A DNA stretch of 50,777 nucleotides from Candidatus Pacearchaeota archaeon (GCA_016186425.1 JACPLR010000002.1:1-50777); one strand, 5' to 3'. Positions 9,693 to 19,970 are shown, counted from the stretch's first letter. The notes: generated by a model from the sequence alone, not told the origin. A program made the numbers and translations.

Positions 9693-9921
9693 GGATAATC
9701 TAGAATTCTTGTATTTATAAGCATTTTTATTTTGAGTATCTACTTAGCTTTGTAAAGTTGTTATCGTCGGTAAAGGTCAAAATGAAGTAAAAATAGGATG
9801 TTTTTTGTCGTCGGAGCTTTAGAAAGCTAAGCAATTACTATTTTGAAGAATAACAAAATAAAAAAGAAAAATACCTCTTTTATAAAATATTCTTATATTC
9901 TAATCATATACAGATCTAAGA

Positions 9922-10188
9922 TTAAGCAACTACTTGCTTAATATTTCCGATATTATCTGCAACTTCCATACCTTTCTTTGTAAGCTTAATAAGTTTTATT
10001 CGTCCCTTTTTCTCAAAAGTTACAAGTCCTAATTCTTCCAAAGTCTGCAGTATTTTAACTGCGTGGCTGTAAGTGCAGTCCACCTCTTTTGCAAGAACAG
10101 ATCCGTATCTGACTCTAGCGAGCTTTCTTAAGGCGATCATCATCAATGCTGGTTTTCGCCTAAAAAAGATGTCGAAGTTGTCTTTCAT
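9922..10188 (-). CDS. Winged-helix DNA-binding protein, MarR-like
   Basis: VLAKEVDCTYSHAVKILQTLEELGLVTFEKKGRIKLIKLTKKG. Confidence 0.8.
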   Translation of the reverse strand: MKDNFDIFFRRKPALMMIALRKLARVRYGSVLAKEVDCTYSHAVKILQTLEELGLVTFEKKGRIKLIKLTKKGMEVADNIGNIKQVVA

Positions 10189-10475
10189 TTTTATCTTTAT
10201 AATTTCGGGAACCTTTTTTAAAAGTTCATTTTATTTACATTTGGATATATATGATTTAACCTATATATCGGGCTATATAGTGGTATAGATAAAGGCTTTT
10301 TAAATTTTTCGTGGTTTAAAAAGCCAAAAAAATTAAAATCTTCACTACTAAATCAGAGAGTAAAAATGATCATTTAGAATTCTAAAATAGTAAATATTTA
10401 TTAATTACCAATATACTATTAATTTAAAACTAACCTAAATAAAACATTAAGAACTTAATTTAAACAGCGATAAAC

Positions 10476-10590
10476 CAGATTAAATTTCTCTCAAAAGAGA
10501 ATTTTAGTATTATATATTTTCAGAAAATATTGCAATATCTTTGCCTACTTTATTTGCTAGAGTAAGTAGTTTTATCTAAAATATTATATG
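10476..10590 (+). repeat. Family-2 structured intergenic repeat, copy a
   Basis: aaatttctctcaaaagagaattttagtattatatattttcagaaaatattgcaatatctttgcctactttatt. Confidence 0.7.
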
Positions 10591-10609
10591 TTACATATTT
10601 AAAATTAAG

Positions 10610-11155
10610 TTAAATTCCTTTCTCGTTAAGGTCTTTTCCTGTAAATTTCTTATATAAGTTAAGATAACCTTTTGATAAAAGAGTTGGATAAGAAGCAATA
10701 ACCTCCATGCGGGATTCTCCCGATCTAATTGAATTTTCAAGAACTGAAATGGAATTTGAAGAATTAAGAAAATTAATAATTTCCTTTCTTGGCATGTACA
10801 TTCTAATGTCTTCATTGTTAATACTTCCGCTTTTTGTATAAACCCGGCCTTTTATAACCTCTGAATTAAAAACTCTCTGATCCACTAATATCTCAATTTT
10901 CGGTGTGTTTGAACTTAAGGGTGGCTTGTGGAGCTTATATGCTTCTAAAGAATATAAAATGTAATTAACAACACTTTCATTAACCTTCAAAGATGCAAGA
11001 GAAGATTCATTCCAGAATTTTTGCTGAGGGATATTGTTTGTTGTTGTACTTGATTCATTCTTGTTAAAGTAGTAAACCAGCACTAATGCTATTAAAATAA
11101 TCACAATAATAATTATTACAGAGATAATTAAAAATAATTTTGCCTTTTTATTCAT
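10610..11155 (-). CDS. Hypothetical protein with N-terminal TM anchor
   Basis: 181-aa ORF starting MNKKAKLFLIISVIIIIVIILIALVLVYYF. Confidence 0.7.
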   Translation of the reverse strand: MNKKAKLFLIISVIIIIVIILIALVLVYYFNKNESSTTTNNIPQQKFWNESSLASLKVNESVVNYILYSLEAYKLHKPPLSSNTPKIEILVDQRVFNSEVIKGRVYTKSGSINNEDIRMYMPRKEIINFLNSSNSISVLENSIRSGESRMEVIASYPTLLSKGYLNLYKKFTGKDLNEKGI

Positions 11156-11201
11156 ATCTGTAAAAGCAAAATTTTATTAATAAACCTTTTCTTTAATAAC
11201 A

Positions 11202-11822
11202 ATGGAAAAACAAAAAAATAAGAAATTGAGGATTTTAGCAGCCGGAGACATACACGGAGATTCAAAAACAACGAAGAAGCTAGCTGAAAAAGCTGAAAAA
11301 GAAAATGTTGATTTAGTCATCCTTACTGGGGATTTAACCGGATGGACTGAAACAAAAGATCTTATCAAGCCATTTACGGAAAAACATAAAAAAGTTTTAA
11401 TCATCCCTGGGAACTGGGATTCTTTTGCAACAGCTGATTTTTTGGCAAATGTTTATGGAGTGAAAAATATCCACGGTTATTCTGTTAAGTATGAGAATAT
11501 TGGAATATTTGGAGCAGGAGGCGCTAGAGGCCCTGGGCCAGGAGATATTTCAGATAATGAAATAATGAAAACACTTGAAAAAGCGCATTCTAGTTTAAGG
11601 GGAATTGAAAGAAAGATAATGATAACCCACATGCATCCTGCTGGATCAAAATCAGAATTTTCAGGAATTCCTGGTTCGAGATCAATTGCAAGAGCGATTG
11701 AAAAATTCAAGCCAAATATTCTTCTGCATAGCCATATTCACGAAGCCCACGGCTTTGAAGAGTATATTGGAAAAACAAAAGTTATTAATGTTGGGAGAGA
11801 GGGAAAGATTATTGAGATATAA
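11202..11822 (+). CDS. Calcineurin-like metallophosphoesterase
   Basis: GDIHGD, LTGDLTG, IPGNWD, ITHMHP, LHSHIHEAHG. Confidence 0.93.
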   Translation: MEKQKNKKLRILAAGDIHGDSKTTKKLAEKAEKENVDLVILTGDLTGWTETKDLIKPFTEKHKKVLIIPGNWDSFATADFLANVYGVKNIHGYSVKYENIGIFGAGGARGPGPGDISDNEIMKTLEKAHSSLRGIERKIMITHMHPAGSKSEFSGIPGSRSIARAIEKFKPNILLHSHIHEAHGFEEYIGKTKVINVGREGKIIEI

Positions 11823-11867
11823 ATACAATTAACATTATTAATTTAACCATTTATTAACATAAATTAA

Positions 11868-11955
11868 ATCAGGCATAAATTTTCTTAAACGAAAATTTAT
11901 TTATTGTATGTTTAGAAAAATATCTGAATCTTTACTATATCTCCGCCCAACTTTT
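11868..11955 (+). repeat. Possible divergent family-2 repeat, copy b
   Basis: Hairpin ATAAATTTTC..GAAAATTTAT followed by atatctgaatctttactatatc; weaker than other copies. Confidence 0.45.
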
Positions 11956-12008
11956 ATATTATAACTACCTAACCTTAATATTTATTATGATTTTTAATAA
12001 AATTTTAA

Positions 12009-12461
12009 TTAATGAACCATAACAGAACTATCATCAATAATGTGAAATAAACCTTTTGTCCTATACAGATCAAAGGTTTTGATTACACTTTCATTTGCCC
12101 ATATTTCCAATTGAGAGTCAGCCCTTTTTCTAGCCTGCAATGAAATAGCAACCGCACAAACTCCATCAAAAACCGCATCCTTAAAATCAAGCACAACTTT
12201 TTTATTAAGATTTTTTTTAGGCCTTTTAAAAAATTTATGAGCAACATATTTAATCATGTAAGAGAGCCCTTCTCCGGGATCGCGTTCTTCGCATTCTATT
12301 ACATTATGGTAGCATAAATTTTTCCATAACAAGTCAGAATTAAAAGGATTTAAATGTCCGTTAATATCAAAATAATGACAATCAAGCTTTTCTTCATATT
12401 TTATTCTAAGATCTTTTTGTTCAACTACCTCTTTATATCCTGGCATAAGCATTAATAGCAA
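12009..12461 (-). CDS. Hypothetical protein
   Basis: 150-aa ORF. Confidence 0.65.
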   Translation of the reverse strand: MLLMLMPGYKEVVEQKDLRIKYEEKLDCHYFDINGHLNPFNSDLLWKNLCYHNVIECEERDPGEGLSYMIKYVAHKFFKRPKKNLNKKVVLDFKDAVFDGVCAVAISLQARKRADSQLEIWANESVIKTFDLYRTKGLFHIIDDSSVMVH

Positions 12462-12543
12462 TGTTAATTTAAAAACATATTCAATTTAAAAAGAGGATTT
12501 TTAATAACTACTTGGAACGAATAACTATGAGGTTAGTAAAAGC

Positions 12544-13149
12544 TTAAGGCCTTCTTCCAACAAATTTATACTGTGAATTAACGGAAGGTTTGCCTGACGA
12601 ATTAGTGGTTTTAGAATCAGCTAATGCAATCAGCTTTTCTGCCAAGAAATAAAGATTAATTGTATCCTGAACATTATAATCAATCAATTTTTTCAAGGCT
12701 TTTGTACTTCCTCTCATATATTGGTGCCATAACTTAACAGCAACTCTCTTTTTTTCAGAATCCTTTGTTAATCTTTCTATGCCAAAAGTGTTTTCAAGAG
12801 TTCTCAAGCTATGTGGCATATCAAGGGCTTTGGCAAATAAAAAAAGGTCTAAAATTTTTATGTTGTCTGGAATCAATCCAGGAAGCTCTGATTTTATTTT
12901 AGGAATATCAAATGCCAGTCCATTAAAGGTTATTAATAATTTCGCATTGCTAAAAAAGGACTGCATGTTTTCTTTGTTAAGATTCCTCCCTTTAATAAAA
13001 GTCTGGCATTCAATTAAACCTGGTTTTGGAGTATAAATACCTATAACTGAAATCGGGCCTCCAAAATCAGTTACTTCAATATCCAGGCATATTGATTCTT
13101 TTTTAAAGGTCTTGTAAATGTCGCTCCAGTAAGATAAGTCGGTAGCCAT
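12544..13149 (-). CDS. RNase H-like 3'-5' exonuclease (YprB-type)
   Basis: ICLDIEVTDFGGPISVIGIY, LLITFNGLAFDIPKI, LIDYNVQDTINLYFLAEKLI: DEDD-type motifs. Confidence 0.82.
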   Translation of the reverse strand: MATDLSYWSDIYKTFKKESICLDIEVTDFGGPISVIGIYTPKPGLIECQTFIKGRNLNKENMQSFFSNAKLLITFNGLAFDIPKIKSELPGLIPDNIKILDLFLFAKALDMPHSLRTLENTFGIERLTKDSEKKRVAVKLWHQYMRGSTKALKKLIDYNVQDTINLYFLAEKLIALADSKTTNSSGKPSVNSQYKFVGRRP

Positions 13150-13292
13150 TATAATATAAGAACCTTGTTTTTAAAAAATTTTGGATAATTGAATATATTC
13201 CCTTTAACTTATAATCCCCAATAGCTTTTTAAACAAAGCAGTTAAATATATAGGATTCTTGTCTTATTGATAGATCATTAGAATAATCAAAA

Positions 13293-15689
13293 ATGGCAAT
13301 AAAAGGTAAAAAGAAAAAATCAGAAGATCCTGTAAAAGAACGGGGAGAAGCACTAATCAAAGGAGATTTTGTTCCTGTAGATGAAAATGATGTAGCAAGA
13401 GCTGTTGACATTCCGGTAATGGAAAAACCAATTTCCGAGATAGAAATTATTGAAAAAAGAGGAAGAAAGAAAACTGAAAAAATAAATGTAAAAAAAGAAG
13501 AAAAACTAGAAATAAAAAAAGCATCAGTGATTATTGAAAAGAAAACAAACAACGGAAATGGCAATGGAAAAAACTGGAAAGAAAAATTCAAGATTCCCGG
13601 GCCAAAACAGCTCAAACCCAATGGAAATATCTTGATTATTACTGAAAAGCCGCAGGCAGCCCAAAAAATTGCAAATGCCCTTGCCAGAAACGGAATAAAA
13701 CAAAAAAACCTAAACAATGTAAGCTATTATGAATTTGAACGTGATGGAAAAATAATTAATGTTGCGTGTGCTGTTGGACATTTATTCACCCTGGCTCAAG
13801 TAAAACCTCGCAACGAATGGCCGACTTTTGATATTGAATGGGCTCCAAATTTTCTTGTCAAGAAAAATGATTTTACTAAAAAATATTATGATGTAATTGC
13901 ACGGCTTTGCAAAGAAGCGAGCGAGATAATTTCTGCGACAGATTATGATATTGAGGGAGAAGTTATTGGAATGAATATTGTAAGATTTATCTGCAATCAG
14001 CCTGATGCAGAAAGAATGAAATTCTCAACTTTAACAGCTGAGGAAATTAATCATGCTTATGAAATGAGAAGCAAAACTTTAGATTGGAAACAGGGGATAG
14101 CAGGAGAAACAAGGCATTACTTAGACTGGATTTACGGAATTAATTTATCAAGAGCAATTATGGATGCTATAAAGCAAGCAGGAAGCTTCAGGTTAATGTC
14201 TATTGGAAGAGTTCAGGGGCCTGCGTTAAATATCATTGTAAAAAAAGAGCGAGAAATTCAAAAATTCAAGCCTGAAAAATACTGGGATATTTTTCTTGAT
14301 GTGTTTCATGCTAATGATAAATCCGGGAAAAATATTATTGAAGTTAAATATATAAGGGATGTTACAAAGCAACAAGAATTAAAAAAATTTGAGCAATTAG
14401 AAGGCAAAGAAGGTATTGCAAATACTGAAAAAACACAACAAAAAATAATTCCTCCAGTACCTTTTGACCTGACAACTCTGCAAACAGAAGCTTACAAATT
14501 TTTTGGCCTAACACCTAGTAAGACACTTGAAATTGCGCAAAGGCTTTATCTTGCGGGAGTAATTTCCTACCCAAGAACAAGCAGCCAGAAATTGCCTAAA
14601 GAAATTGGTTATGATAAAGTTATTAAACGACTTTCTGAAAAATTCAGCTTTACAAAATTCATAACAAGAAAAATTCCTGTAGAAGGAAAAAAAACAGATC
14701 CAGCTCATCCTTCAATATATCCAACTGGCGAATTTCATAGTTTAGAGGGGGATGACGGCAAGGTTTATTCTTTAATTGTAAAACGCTTTGTTTCTTGTTT
14801 TTGTGACGAGGCGGTTTTAGATAATAAAAAGATAAATGTTGAAGTTAATAATTTAAGGTTTACTGCAAAGGGGATGGCAATAAACAAAAAAGGGTGGATG
14901 GAAGTTTATCCTTCTATTTTCAAAGAGAAAGAGATCCCAGACTTAAATGGAAAGGTAACTGTCAAGAAAGTTAGGATTGACGAAAAATATACCCAGCCTC
15001 CGCATAGATACACCCCTGCATCTATAATTAGCGAGCTTGAAAAAAGAAATTTGGGAACAAAAGCAACAAGAGCGAGTATTTTAGAAACACTTTATAACAG
15101 GGGATATATAAAAGAAAAAAGCATTGAGGCTACCAGCCTGGGAATGTCTTTAATTTCAAGCTTGGAAAATAACTGCCATATAATTATTGATGAACAACTG
15201 ACAAGGAATATTGAAAAGGAGATGGATTCGCTAAGGGAATCAAAAAACCCTTTAGAAAAAGAAAAGAAAATATTAGAAGAAACTAAAGGGATAATTTATA
15301 AAATTGGCGATCAGTTTCAGAAAAATAAATTAAAAATAGGCAAAGATTTAATTCAAGCAACAAGCCAATTATGGGAAGATGAAAAAAAGCAAGCAGAAAT
15401 AGGAATATGTCCTGTATGCAAAGAAGGAAAACTTGCAATAAAATATGGAAAAAAATTCAGCAGGTATTTCGTTGCATGCAACAGATACCCTGACTGCAAG
15501 ACAACTTATACTTTACCTGGAAATGCACTGATAAAAACTACGGACAAGCAATGCCAGCTTTGCGGATGGCCCATGCTGATATCAATAAAAAAAGCAAAAA
15601 GGCCTTGGATTTTCTGCTTTAATCCTAATTGTGAGAGCAGGAAAGAAAGAAACAATAATAAGACAGAGAATGAGAAAGAAAAAGGATAA
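13293..15689 (+). CDS. topA: DNA topoisomerase, type IA
   Basis: Toprim ILIITEKPQAAQKIANAL; active-site region AGVISYPRTSSQKLP; C-terminal zinc ribbons CPVCKEGKLAIKYGKKFSRYFVACNRYPDCKTTY. Confidence 0.96.
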   Translation: MAIKGKKKKSEDPVKERGEALIKGDFVPVDENDVARAVDIPVMEKPISEIEIIEKRGRKKTEKINVKKEEKLEIKKASVIIEKKTNNGNGNGKNWKEKFKIPGPKQLKPNGNILIITEKPQAAQKIANALARNGIKQKNLNNVSYYEFERDGKIINVACAVGHLFTLAQVKPRNEWPTFDIEWAPNFLVKKNDFTKKYYDVIARLCKEASEIISATDYDIEGEVIGMNIVRFICNQPDAERMKFSTLTAEEINHAYEMRSKTLDWKQGIAGETRHYLDWIYGINLSRAIMDAIKQAGSFRLMSIGRVQGPALNIIVKKEREIQKFKPEKYWDIFLDVFHANDKSGKNIIEVKYIRDVTKQQELKKFEQLEGKEGIANTEKTQQKIIPPVPFDLTTLQTEAYKFFGLTPSKTLEIAQRLYLAGVISYPRTSSQKLPKEIGYDKVIKRLSEKFSFTKFITRKIPVEGKKTDPAHPSIYPTGEFHSLEGDDGKVYSLIVKRFVSCFCDEAVLDNKKINVEVNNLRFTAKGMAINKKGWMEVYPSIFKEKEIPDLNGKVTVKKVRIDEKYTQPPHRYTPASIISELEKRNLGTKATRASILETLYNRGYIKEKSIEATSLGMSLISSLENNCHIIIDEQLTRNIEKEMDSLRESKNPLEKEKKILEETKGIIYKIGDQFQKNKLKIGKDLIQATSQLWEDEKKQAEIGICPVCKEGKLAIKYGKKFSRYFVACNRYPDCKTTYTLPGNALIKTTDKQCQLCGWPMLISIKKAKRPWIFCFNPNCESRKERNNNKTENEKEKG

Positions 15690-15945
15690 TTATTTTTAAG
15701 ATAATTTTGATATCACATTATATCTCTATTTAATTTATCCGCTAGAATTAGTAAGATTAATTTATTTAATTTAACTTATTAATTTCTACATCTAAATATT
15801 ATTAATTAATAGTTCTTTATATTTTCAAAATAAAGACAACCAATGGTTTTCTTTATCAAACTTTCCTTTTATTTGAAATCGTGCCATAACTTTGCCTGAT
15901 TTTAATGTGAAATTTTCTGATACTTTATTAAATTAATATTCTAAT
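15690..15945 (+). repeat. Family-2b composite repeat with family-1 copy R2 (about 15831-15871) nested in it
   Basis: tattattaattaatagttctttatattttcaaaa[taaagacaaccaatggttttctttatcaaactttcctttta]tttgaaatcgtgccataactttgcctgattttaatg, aligned with 27960-28050, which lacks the bracketed segment. Confidence 0.8.
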
Positions 15946-15976
15946 ATTTTAATTATTTGTAGTTTAAAAGAATAAT

Positions 15977-18073
15977 TTATCTCGATCTTTCAAAAATCCG
16001 TTGAGGAGGGGGAGATCGTGACGGAATATCTGATGGGGGGTATTGCCTTGGAGGAAGTTGTTGAGATGGCAATTGCTGCTGCTGGGGAGGATATGGTGGA
16101 GGCCTTGGAGTAAATTGTTGGATTGGCTGTGCTGGAGGCGAATATTGTTGTTGGCCTTTCATTTGTTTATTTCCCTTATTTTTCTTTGCCATAACAAAAG
16201 CAATTATCCCTCCTATAATTAAAATCAAAATAAAGAAAAATATTATAGAAAAATAAATCCAGAAATTGCTTTTTTTACCTCCGCTTAGAGAAGAGCTAGT
16301 ATCTGAATTTTCTGGATTTGTACCTGTATTGCTAACTTGGTAATTGCATTTTCCTGAAACACGCGCTGGTTCCAACCACCGGCCATTAGCGCAGAGAATA
16401 TAATAATCGCCTTCACAGTATTCCTCTTCGTCTGTGCAGTCTCCCGTTGGTGTTGGCGGAGGATTATCATTACTATTATTTTCATTACCATTAATTGAAA
16501 CACAATTTCCATCGGAACAAGATTGCGTTTCCAAACAACCATATAATAAACTTGTAGTTTGATTATTTTCATCACAATAATATTCTTTTAATTGAAATTC
16601 ATCTATGCAAGAATCATTATGAATTTCGGAAATGCTATTTAGAGAGTAATTAACAAATCCGCTTGTTCCAAAAGTTAATCCATTATCGGAATCTATGCAT
16701 GACTCTTCTGGAATTCCTGTGCAAACAGAATTTGAACAGCTGCTAGGGCAATTATAAGTTTCATTCACTCCGATGTCCCCCACACAATACCATTCAACTA
16801 AAGCAGTGCTGTTTAAACACGAATCATTTTTAGTTATGTTTATATTACTTTCAGGATAAGTAACATTTCCTTTTGTGTAATATCCTTGGGCACTGGCTCC
16901 ATCATCAGAATCCCTGCATAAAGAAGATGTTAAAAATTGCGTGCACTCTCCATTAGAACAGGTATAACCTTCATTGCAACTACTATCAACATCGCAAATA
17001 CCCTCGCAGCCATCGCTATCTCCGCATTGTTTATTATTACAATCTGGAGTGCATGATGAGCCGCCAATTCTTGTAAATGTTATTTCATTGCTTGATTCAT
17101 AAACCTCTGCTCCGTACCATAAGACAGATTTATTTCTTATTTTATCAAAATAGCCTGCTGTTGGAGCCCTATTTGTTGGCAGACCTATAGGAATTTGTGT
17201 TACTTCAACAAATCCTGGACCTGTACTTGCATTAAATTCGTAAAGTGCAACTTGTCCAGAATTCCTTATTATCCAAGCACGAACCCCTGCATAACCGCTT
17301 ATATTAAAATAATAAGCAACTTTTGGAGCATTATTTTCACCTCCTGGATTCGTGAGAAGGCGTGAAAAAACTCCGTTTGATCCTGCCACATAACCTGTGC
17401 TTTCATTCCATATAATAATTCTGCCACCAGCAAAATTATGCCAGTAGCCGACTATTGGAATGAAATTTCCTGGCAGTTGCCCTGCAGGAACAGGATTATT
17501 ATTCATTCCTGAAGAAATTAAAATAAACTTTTGTGTTTGGTAATTCCAAGCATAAATAGATCTTGATGAATTCCATAAAAGAATAGTTTCCTGTCCGGGA
17601 AAACCTTGATAATAACCTATTACTGGCTTAAAATCAACAGACAAATTAGAATTAATTTTATTTTGATTAGGCCATATATTAAAAACTATTCCGTCATTTG
17701 AAAAATAAGCATTTCCGTTTGCATCCCATAACCCTACTATTCCTTGAGAATTAGTTTGTGCTGGATTTTTATGCCAGTAACCAAATTTAGGAGTAAAACC
17801 TTCAGGCAATCCATTATATGCCGGGGACAGTTTAACCTCTTGTTTAAAATTCTGCTTAATATTTTTCAAATCAAGGTTATAAATAAATAATAATATTAAT
17901 AAAATTAAAAGAAATATTATGGTAAACCATATAATAGTGAAGAATAATTTTTTTGACTTGTAATTTTTATTTGGCTCTATATTATGGCTTGTTCTTCTAA
18001 AGTTTTTACTTTTAAGCTCTGATCTTAAATGCCTAATTGGCTTAACTTTTGTTTTTCCCCTCTTCTTTTTCAT
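15977..18073 (-). CDS. Surface protein: N-terminal TM, repeat ectodomain, Cys-rich repeats, C-terminal TM and Pro/Gln-rich tail
   Basis: Repeated GFTPKFGYWHKNPA.. / GNFIPIVGYWHNFAG..; CRDSDDGAS.., CIDSDNGLTFGTSG..; IYFSIIFFFILILIIGGIIAFVMAKK then QPIQQFTPRPPPYPPQQQQLPSQQLPPRQYPPS. Confidence 0.85.
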   Translation of the reverse strand: MKKKRGKTKVKPIRHLRSELKSKNFRRTSHNIEPNKNYKSKKLFFTIIWFTIIFLLILLILLFIYNLDLKNIKQNFKQEVKLSPAYNGLPEGFTPKFGYWHKNPAQTNSQGIVGLWDANGNAYFSNDGIVFNIWPNQNKINSNLSVDFKPVIGYYQGFPGQETILLWNSSRSIYAWNYQTQKFILISSGMNNNPVPAGQLPGNFIPIVGYWHNFAGGRIIIWNESTGYVAGSNGVFSRLLTNPGGENNAPKVAYYFNISGYAGVRAWIIRNSGQVALYEFNASTGPGFVEVTQIPIGLPTNRAPTAGYFDKIRNKSVLWYGAEVYESSNEITFTRIGGSSCTPDCNNKQCGDSDGCEGICDVDSSCNEGYTCSNGECTQFLTSSLCRDSDDGASAQGYYTKGNVTYPESNINITKNDSCLNSTALVEWYCVGDIGVNETYNCPSSCSNSVCTGIPEESCIDSDNGLTFGTSGFVNYSLNSISEIHNDSCIDEFQLKEYYCDENNQTTSLLYGCLETQSCSDGNCVSINGNENNSNDNPPPTPTGDCTDEEEYCEGDYYILCANGRWLEPARVSGKCNYQVSNTGTNPENSDTSSSLSGGKKSNFWIYFSIIFFFILILIIGGIIAFVMAKKNKGNKQMKGQQQYSPPAQPIQQFTPRPPPYPPQQQQLPSQQLPPRQYPPSDIPSRSPPPQRIFERSR

Positions 18074-18119
18074 AATAAAATTACTTTTCTTTGATTAATA
18101 AAGATTATGTTTTATAAGC

Positions 18120-18851
18120 TTAAAAAAATCCTCTCTTTTTTATGCCTTCATTAACAATAACAAACTGAAGCTCTTTTTCTGGAAGGCTTCTGTGTTTTTT
18201 CAAGACAGCAATCCGTTTAGTATTAATTTGTTTTAACTCAATTAAGCACTTGCTCCAGTATTTTAGTAGATCTCCACCAACCATTTTTGCTGTTTTTTCC
18301 TTGCCTTCCCTAAATTCCTCTTCTGACAGGAATTCGTAATAAACTTGATTTGTTGCTAAAACTGGAATATTTTTATTTCTGGCAATTTCTGCCAAAGTTC
18401 TTAATTGCTTTGCCAACTCGAAATTAGCTTGTTTTATCTTATAGTCGTTTTCCTGTTTTACCTGGTTAAGCGAATCTGCAATTTCCAAGCGATAAAGCAT
18501 TGTAATCCCGTCAACTATTATTAATCCTATTGAGTCATTAATTTGCTTCAATAAAGAATCAAATATTTTTTTCTGTTCATAAAAATTAGTTGGCTTTAAT
18601 AAAAGAATGTTTTTCAGTTCTTCCTGGAAATTCTCTCCGGCTATTTGCTTAAACCTGTCTGATGAAAAACCTCCCTCTGTATCAATAAAAATAACTTTTT
18701 TTCCTTTTTTTGCCTGAAATGCAGCTGCCAAAACACAAAAATTTGTCTTGCCGCTTCCTGCCGGACCGTAAACAGTTGTGATAATATCTGTTTCATAGCC
18801 TCCGTAAAGCCATTTATCCAAGTCGTAACTTCCTGCAGATATTTTTGCCAT
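18120..18851 (-). CDS. radB: RadB, RecA-family recombination protein
   Basis: ISAGSYDLDKWLYGGYETDIITTVYGPAGSGKTNFC, VIFIDTEGGFSSDRF, LIIVDGITMLYRLE. Start at MAKISAG preferred (18851). Confidence 0.93.
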   Translation of the reverse strand: MAKISAGSYDLDKWLYGGYETDIITTVYGPAGSGKTNFCVLAAAFQAKKGKKVIFIDTEGGFSSDRFKQIAGENFQEELKNILLLKPTNFYEQKKIFDSLLKQINDSIGLIIVDGITMLYRLEIADSLNQVKQENDYKIKQANFELAKQLRTLAEIARNKNIPVLATNQVYYEFLSEEEFREGKEKTAKMVGGDLLKYWSKCLIELKQINTKRIAVLKKHRSLPEKELQFVIVNEGIKKRGFF

Positions 18852-18890
18852 GATAAAAAAAGCAGGAGCCAATTAATAAGGATTTATATG

Positions 18891-18966
18891 ATAAAGACAA
18901 CCAATGGTTTTCTTTATGAAACTTTCCTTTTAATAGCCAAGGTTTCTCTTATGACATCTCCTTAAT
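18891..18966 (+). repeat. Two tandem family-1 repeats, copy R3
   Basis: ataaagacaaccaatggttttctttatgaaactttccttttaa followed by agccaaggtttctcttatgacatctccttaa. Confidence 0.8.
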
Positions 18967-19064
18967 TTCTATATTATAAACATACTACTACAAAAAGGGC
19001 AGTATATTGCATCTGTTAAATCTTACTGTGATAATTTTATAAGTCTGTAATTGTTTAGAGATTT

Positions 19065-19970
19065 ATGGATTTTGGACAGAAATATGAGCCTAAAGGAAAT
19101 AGGGTAATTCATGGTGCCGGACAAAGCCTAGAAACCTTTTCTAATTATTGGAACTCTATTGGAAAAAATAAACCTTTAATTTATATGACTTATGTAAAGA
19201 TGCCAAAAATTCCAAAGGGAATAAAAAAAATAAGAACAGAAATTAAATCATTCCCAAATGTTATTCTCCAGATAGGTCTTAATATGTTGGGTTTGGATAA
19301 AAAAGATTTAACAAAAGATATGTCAGATGGAAAATATGATTCCGATATTGAAAAATTACTAAAAGAATTTAAAAAAATAAATAACCCTGTTTTTCTAAGA
19401 TTGGGGTATGAATTTGATAAAAAAGGTAAGTATGATGCAAAAAATTTTGTTAAAGCTTGGAAACATTTTGTTGATAAAATGAGAGATATGAAGATAAATA
19501 ATGTAGCAATGGTTTGGTGTGCTTGTCCATTTAATGGAACAGAATCTGTTGAGCAATTTTATCCTGGAGAAAATTATGTTGATTGGATTGGGATTGATGT
19601 TTTTTATGCAAGACATATAACGGGAAAATATAAACCTGTGGAGGATTTTTTAGAGTTGGCTAAAAAATATAAAAAACCTGTAATGGTTGGAGAATCCACT
19701 GCAGCAGAAGTGGGCGTCTTGAATGGAGAGAAAAGTTGGAACGAGTGGTTTAAGCCTTATTTTTCATGGATTCAAAGTCATCCAATAATAAAAGCTTTTT
19801 GTTATATTAATTGGGATTGGGAAAAAGATAAAACTTGGGGAAGTCCTGGGACTTGGGGAAATTGTAGAATTGAAGAAAATAAAATTGTAAGAGAAAAATT
19901 TATTGATGAAATAAAAAATCCAAAATATATCCATAATATGCCAATAAAAGATTTCTTAAAATTGACTTAA
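19065..19970 (+). CDS. GH26-like glycoside hydrolase (beta-mannanase-like)
   Basis: NPVFLRLGYEFDKKGKY, NVAMVWCACPFNGTESVEQFYPGENYVDWIGIDVFY, KPVMVGESTAAEVG: GH26-style acid/base and nucleophile contexts. No signal peptide. Confidence 0.8.
   Translation: MDFGQKYEPKGNRVIHGAGQSLETFSNYWNSIGKNKPLIYMTYVKMPKIPKGIKKIRTEIKSFPNVILQIGLNMLGLDKKDLTKDMSDGKYDSDIEKLLKEFKKINNPVFLRLGYEFDKKGKYDAKNFVKAWKHFVDKMRDMKINNVAMVWCACPFNGTESVEQFYPGENYVDWIGIDVFYARHITGKYKPVEDFLELAKKYKKPVMVGESTAAEVGVLNGEKSWNEWFKPYFSWIQSHPIIKAFCYINWDWEKDKTWGSPGTWGNCRIEENKIVREKFIDEIKNPKYIHNMPIKDFLKLT

Noticed and set aside
16285-16575. 96-aa minus-strand ORF within the 15977-18073 gene
   Set aside because: Alternative frame of the larger surface protein, with no independent support.
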